A stretch of 5,509 bases of DNA from an uncultured Bacteroidales bacterium (GTDB taxonomy: Bacteria; Bacteroidota; Bacteroidia; Bacteroidales; Paludibacteraceae), in the NCBI GenBank assembly GCA_937886455.1, contig CALGCU010000276.1, positions 1-5,509 on the forward strand. The letters run 5' to 3'. The notes under the pieces are model-generated. The model did not search any database. It worked only from the letters and a program-made list of their open reading frames with translations, and was not told the origin of the DNA. Of this stretch, positions 4,916 to 5,509 are shown in pieces; the first letter of the stretch is position 1, and every line of letters begins with the position of its first letter. Position numbers and translations under genes: made by a program.

Positions 4916-5509
4916 ATGAAAACAGCATTTATCACAGGAGCCACAGAAGGTATCGGATACGAACTATGCCAACTCTTTGCACGAGATGGCTACAGACTCA
5001 TCATTGTAGCACGCAACGAAGCCAAACTTGCACACATGACACAACAATGGAAACAACAAGGCATCGAAGCACACTATTACGCCAACAACCTATCCGACCT
5101 AAGCCAAGCACAAATGATATATGCCGACCTCCAACAACGAGGAATCACACCCGACTGTGTAGTAAACAACGCAGGATTCGGCACCAGCGGACACTTCACC
5201 GAACTCGATTGGGAACAAGAACTACGCATGATGCAACTCAACATCATCACACTCGCCTACTTCACCAAACAATTCGCACACGACATGAAACAACGCGGAC
5301 ACGGACGAATCATGAACGTAGCCAGCACAGCATCCTTCCTGCCAGTGCCCTACATGGCAGCCTACGGAGGAACCAAAGCCTTCGTGCGCAGCCTCTCAGA
5401 AGCACTCGCTTTTGAACTCAAGGACACAGGAGTAACCATCACATGCCTATGTCCCGGAGTCACAGAAAGCAAATTCCACCAAACCGCCAACACCGTCAAC
5501 ACACTACAA
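4916..5509 (+). CDS. SDR family oxidoreductase, 3' end beyond window
   Basis: An open frame of 198 codons runs from the ATG at 4916 off the window edge; typical family members are 240-270 residues, so most of the protein is visible. It is a classical short-chain dehydrogenase/reductase: TGATEGIG (7-14, Rossmann dinucleotide loop), NNAG (84-87), the structural Asn109 in LNI, the catalytic Ser137 in NVASTAS, Tyr150/Lys154 in YGGTK, and CPGVTES (179-185) after strand 6. Arg33 following strand 2 (VARN) suggests NADP(H) rather than NAD(H). It should reduce or oxidise a small carbonyl or hydroxyl substrate in the cytoplasm; the sequence does not reveal which, and the DltE/YqjQ-like subgroup is only the nearest general match I recall. 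It is the third gene after purD and the response regulator, 23 nt behind the latter, with no promoter of its own visible. Confidence 0.9.
   Translation, partial: MKTAFITGATEGIGYELCQLFARDGYRLIIVARNEAKLAHMTQQWKQQGIEAHYYANNLSDLSQAQMIYADLQQRGITPDCVVNNAGFGTSGHFTELDWEQELRMMQLNIITLAYFTKQFAHDMKQRGHGRIMNVASTASFLPVPYMAAYGGTKAFVRSLSEALAFELKDTGVTITCLCPGVTESKFHQTANTVNTLQ

Noticed and set aside
4966..5415. Plus-strand frame of 149 codons, rich in Thr, Arg and His, near the right end
   Set aside because: It is an out-of-frame shadow of the SDR gene, whose own frame from 4916 carries every expected SDR motif and stays open to the window edge.
2310..5509. Possible sigma-54 (-24/-12) promoter near the regulator gene
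   Set aside because: Several TGGCA-like words occur inside coding sequence, but none that I looked at has a TTGC-like -12 element at the right spacing. The scan was by eye and not exhaustive.

Overview
The window looks like chromosomal DNA from a member of the Bacteroidota, probably the order Bacteroidales. Four promoters of the class typical of that phylum (a TAnnTTTG '-7' box with a TTTG/TTG-like '-33' box 19-20 nt upstream) can be read in front of the four transcription units. The genes show no Shine-Dalgarno motifs, and the RecO and PurD sequences have the look of this group. The genus cannot be fixed from the sequence; a Prevotellaceae-like origin is only a guess.

Layout. Positions 1-54 hold the 5' three quarters of a tRNA-Glu(UUC) gene on the minus strand, cut by the window edge. 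A divergent control region (55-243) carries the tRNA promoter on the minus strand and the recO promoter on the plus strand. recO (244-945, plus) encodes the RecFOR recombination mediator. It runs tail to tail, with 8 bp between stops, into a minus-strand gene for a membrane-anchored or exported calcineurin-like phosphoesterase resembling purple acid phosphatases (954-2297). A second divergent control region (2298-2436) carries back-to-back promoters for the phosphoesterase and for a plus-strand cluster. That cluster is purD (glycinamide ribonucleotide synthetase, 2437-3705), an NtrC-type response regulator without a DNA-binding domain (3732-4892), and a short-chain dehydrogenase/reductase that is still open at the window end (4916 to beyond 5509). 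The two spacers inside the cluster are 26 and 23 nt, so the three genes are probably co-transcribed.

How it fits together. These are mostly ordinary housekeeping genes: translation (tRNA-Glu), DNA repair (RecO) and purine synthesis (PurD). A regulator and an oxidoreductase appear to ride on the purD transcript. I see no mobile element, CRISPR array, toxin-antitoxin pair or defence system, and no clear new system.

The points most worth a second look are three. The response regulator lacks a helix-turn-helix domain, carries GAFTSA in place of GAFTGA, and has no partner kinase in view. The plus strand has a strong A/C bias regardless of gene direction, and this seems to shape protein composition. 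The phosphoesterase promoter places the predicted transcription start on or next to the first ATG, favouring a start 12 nt further in.
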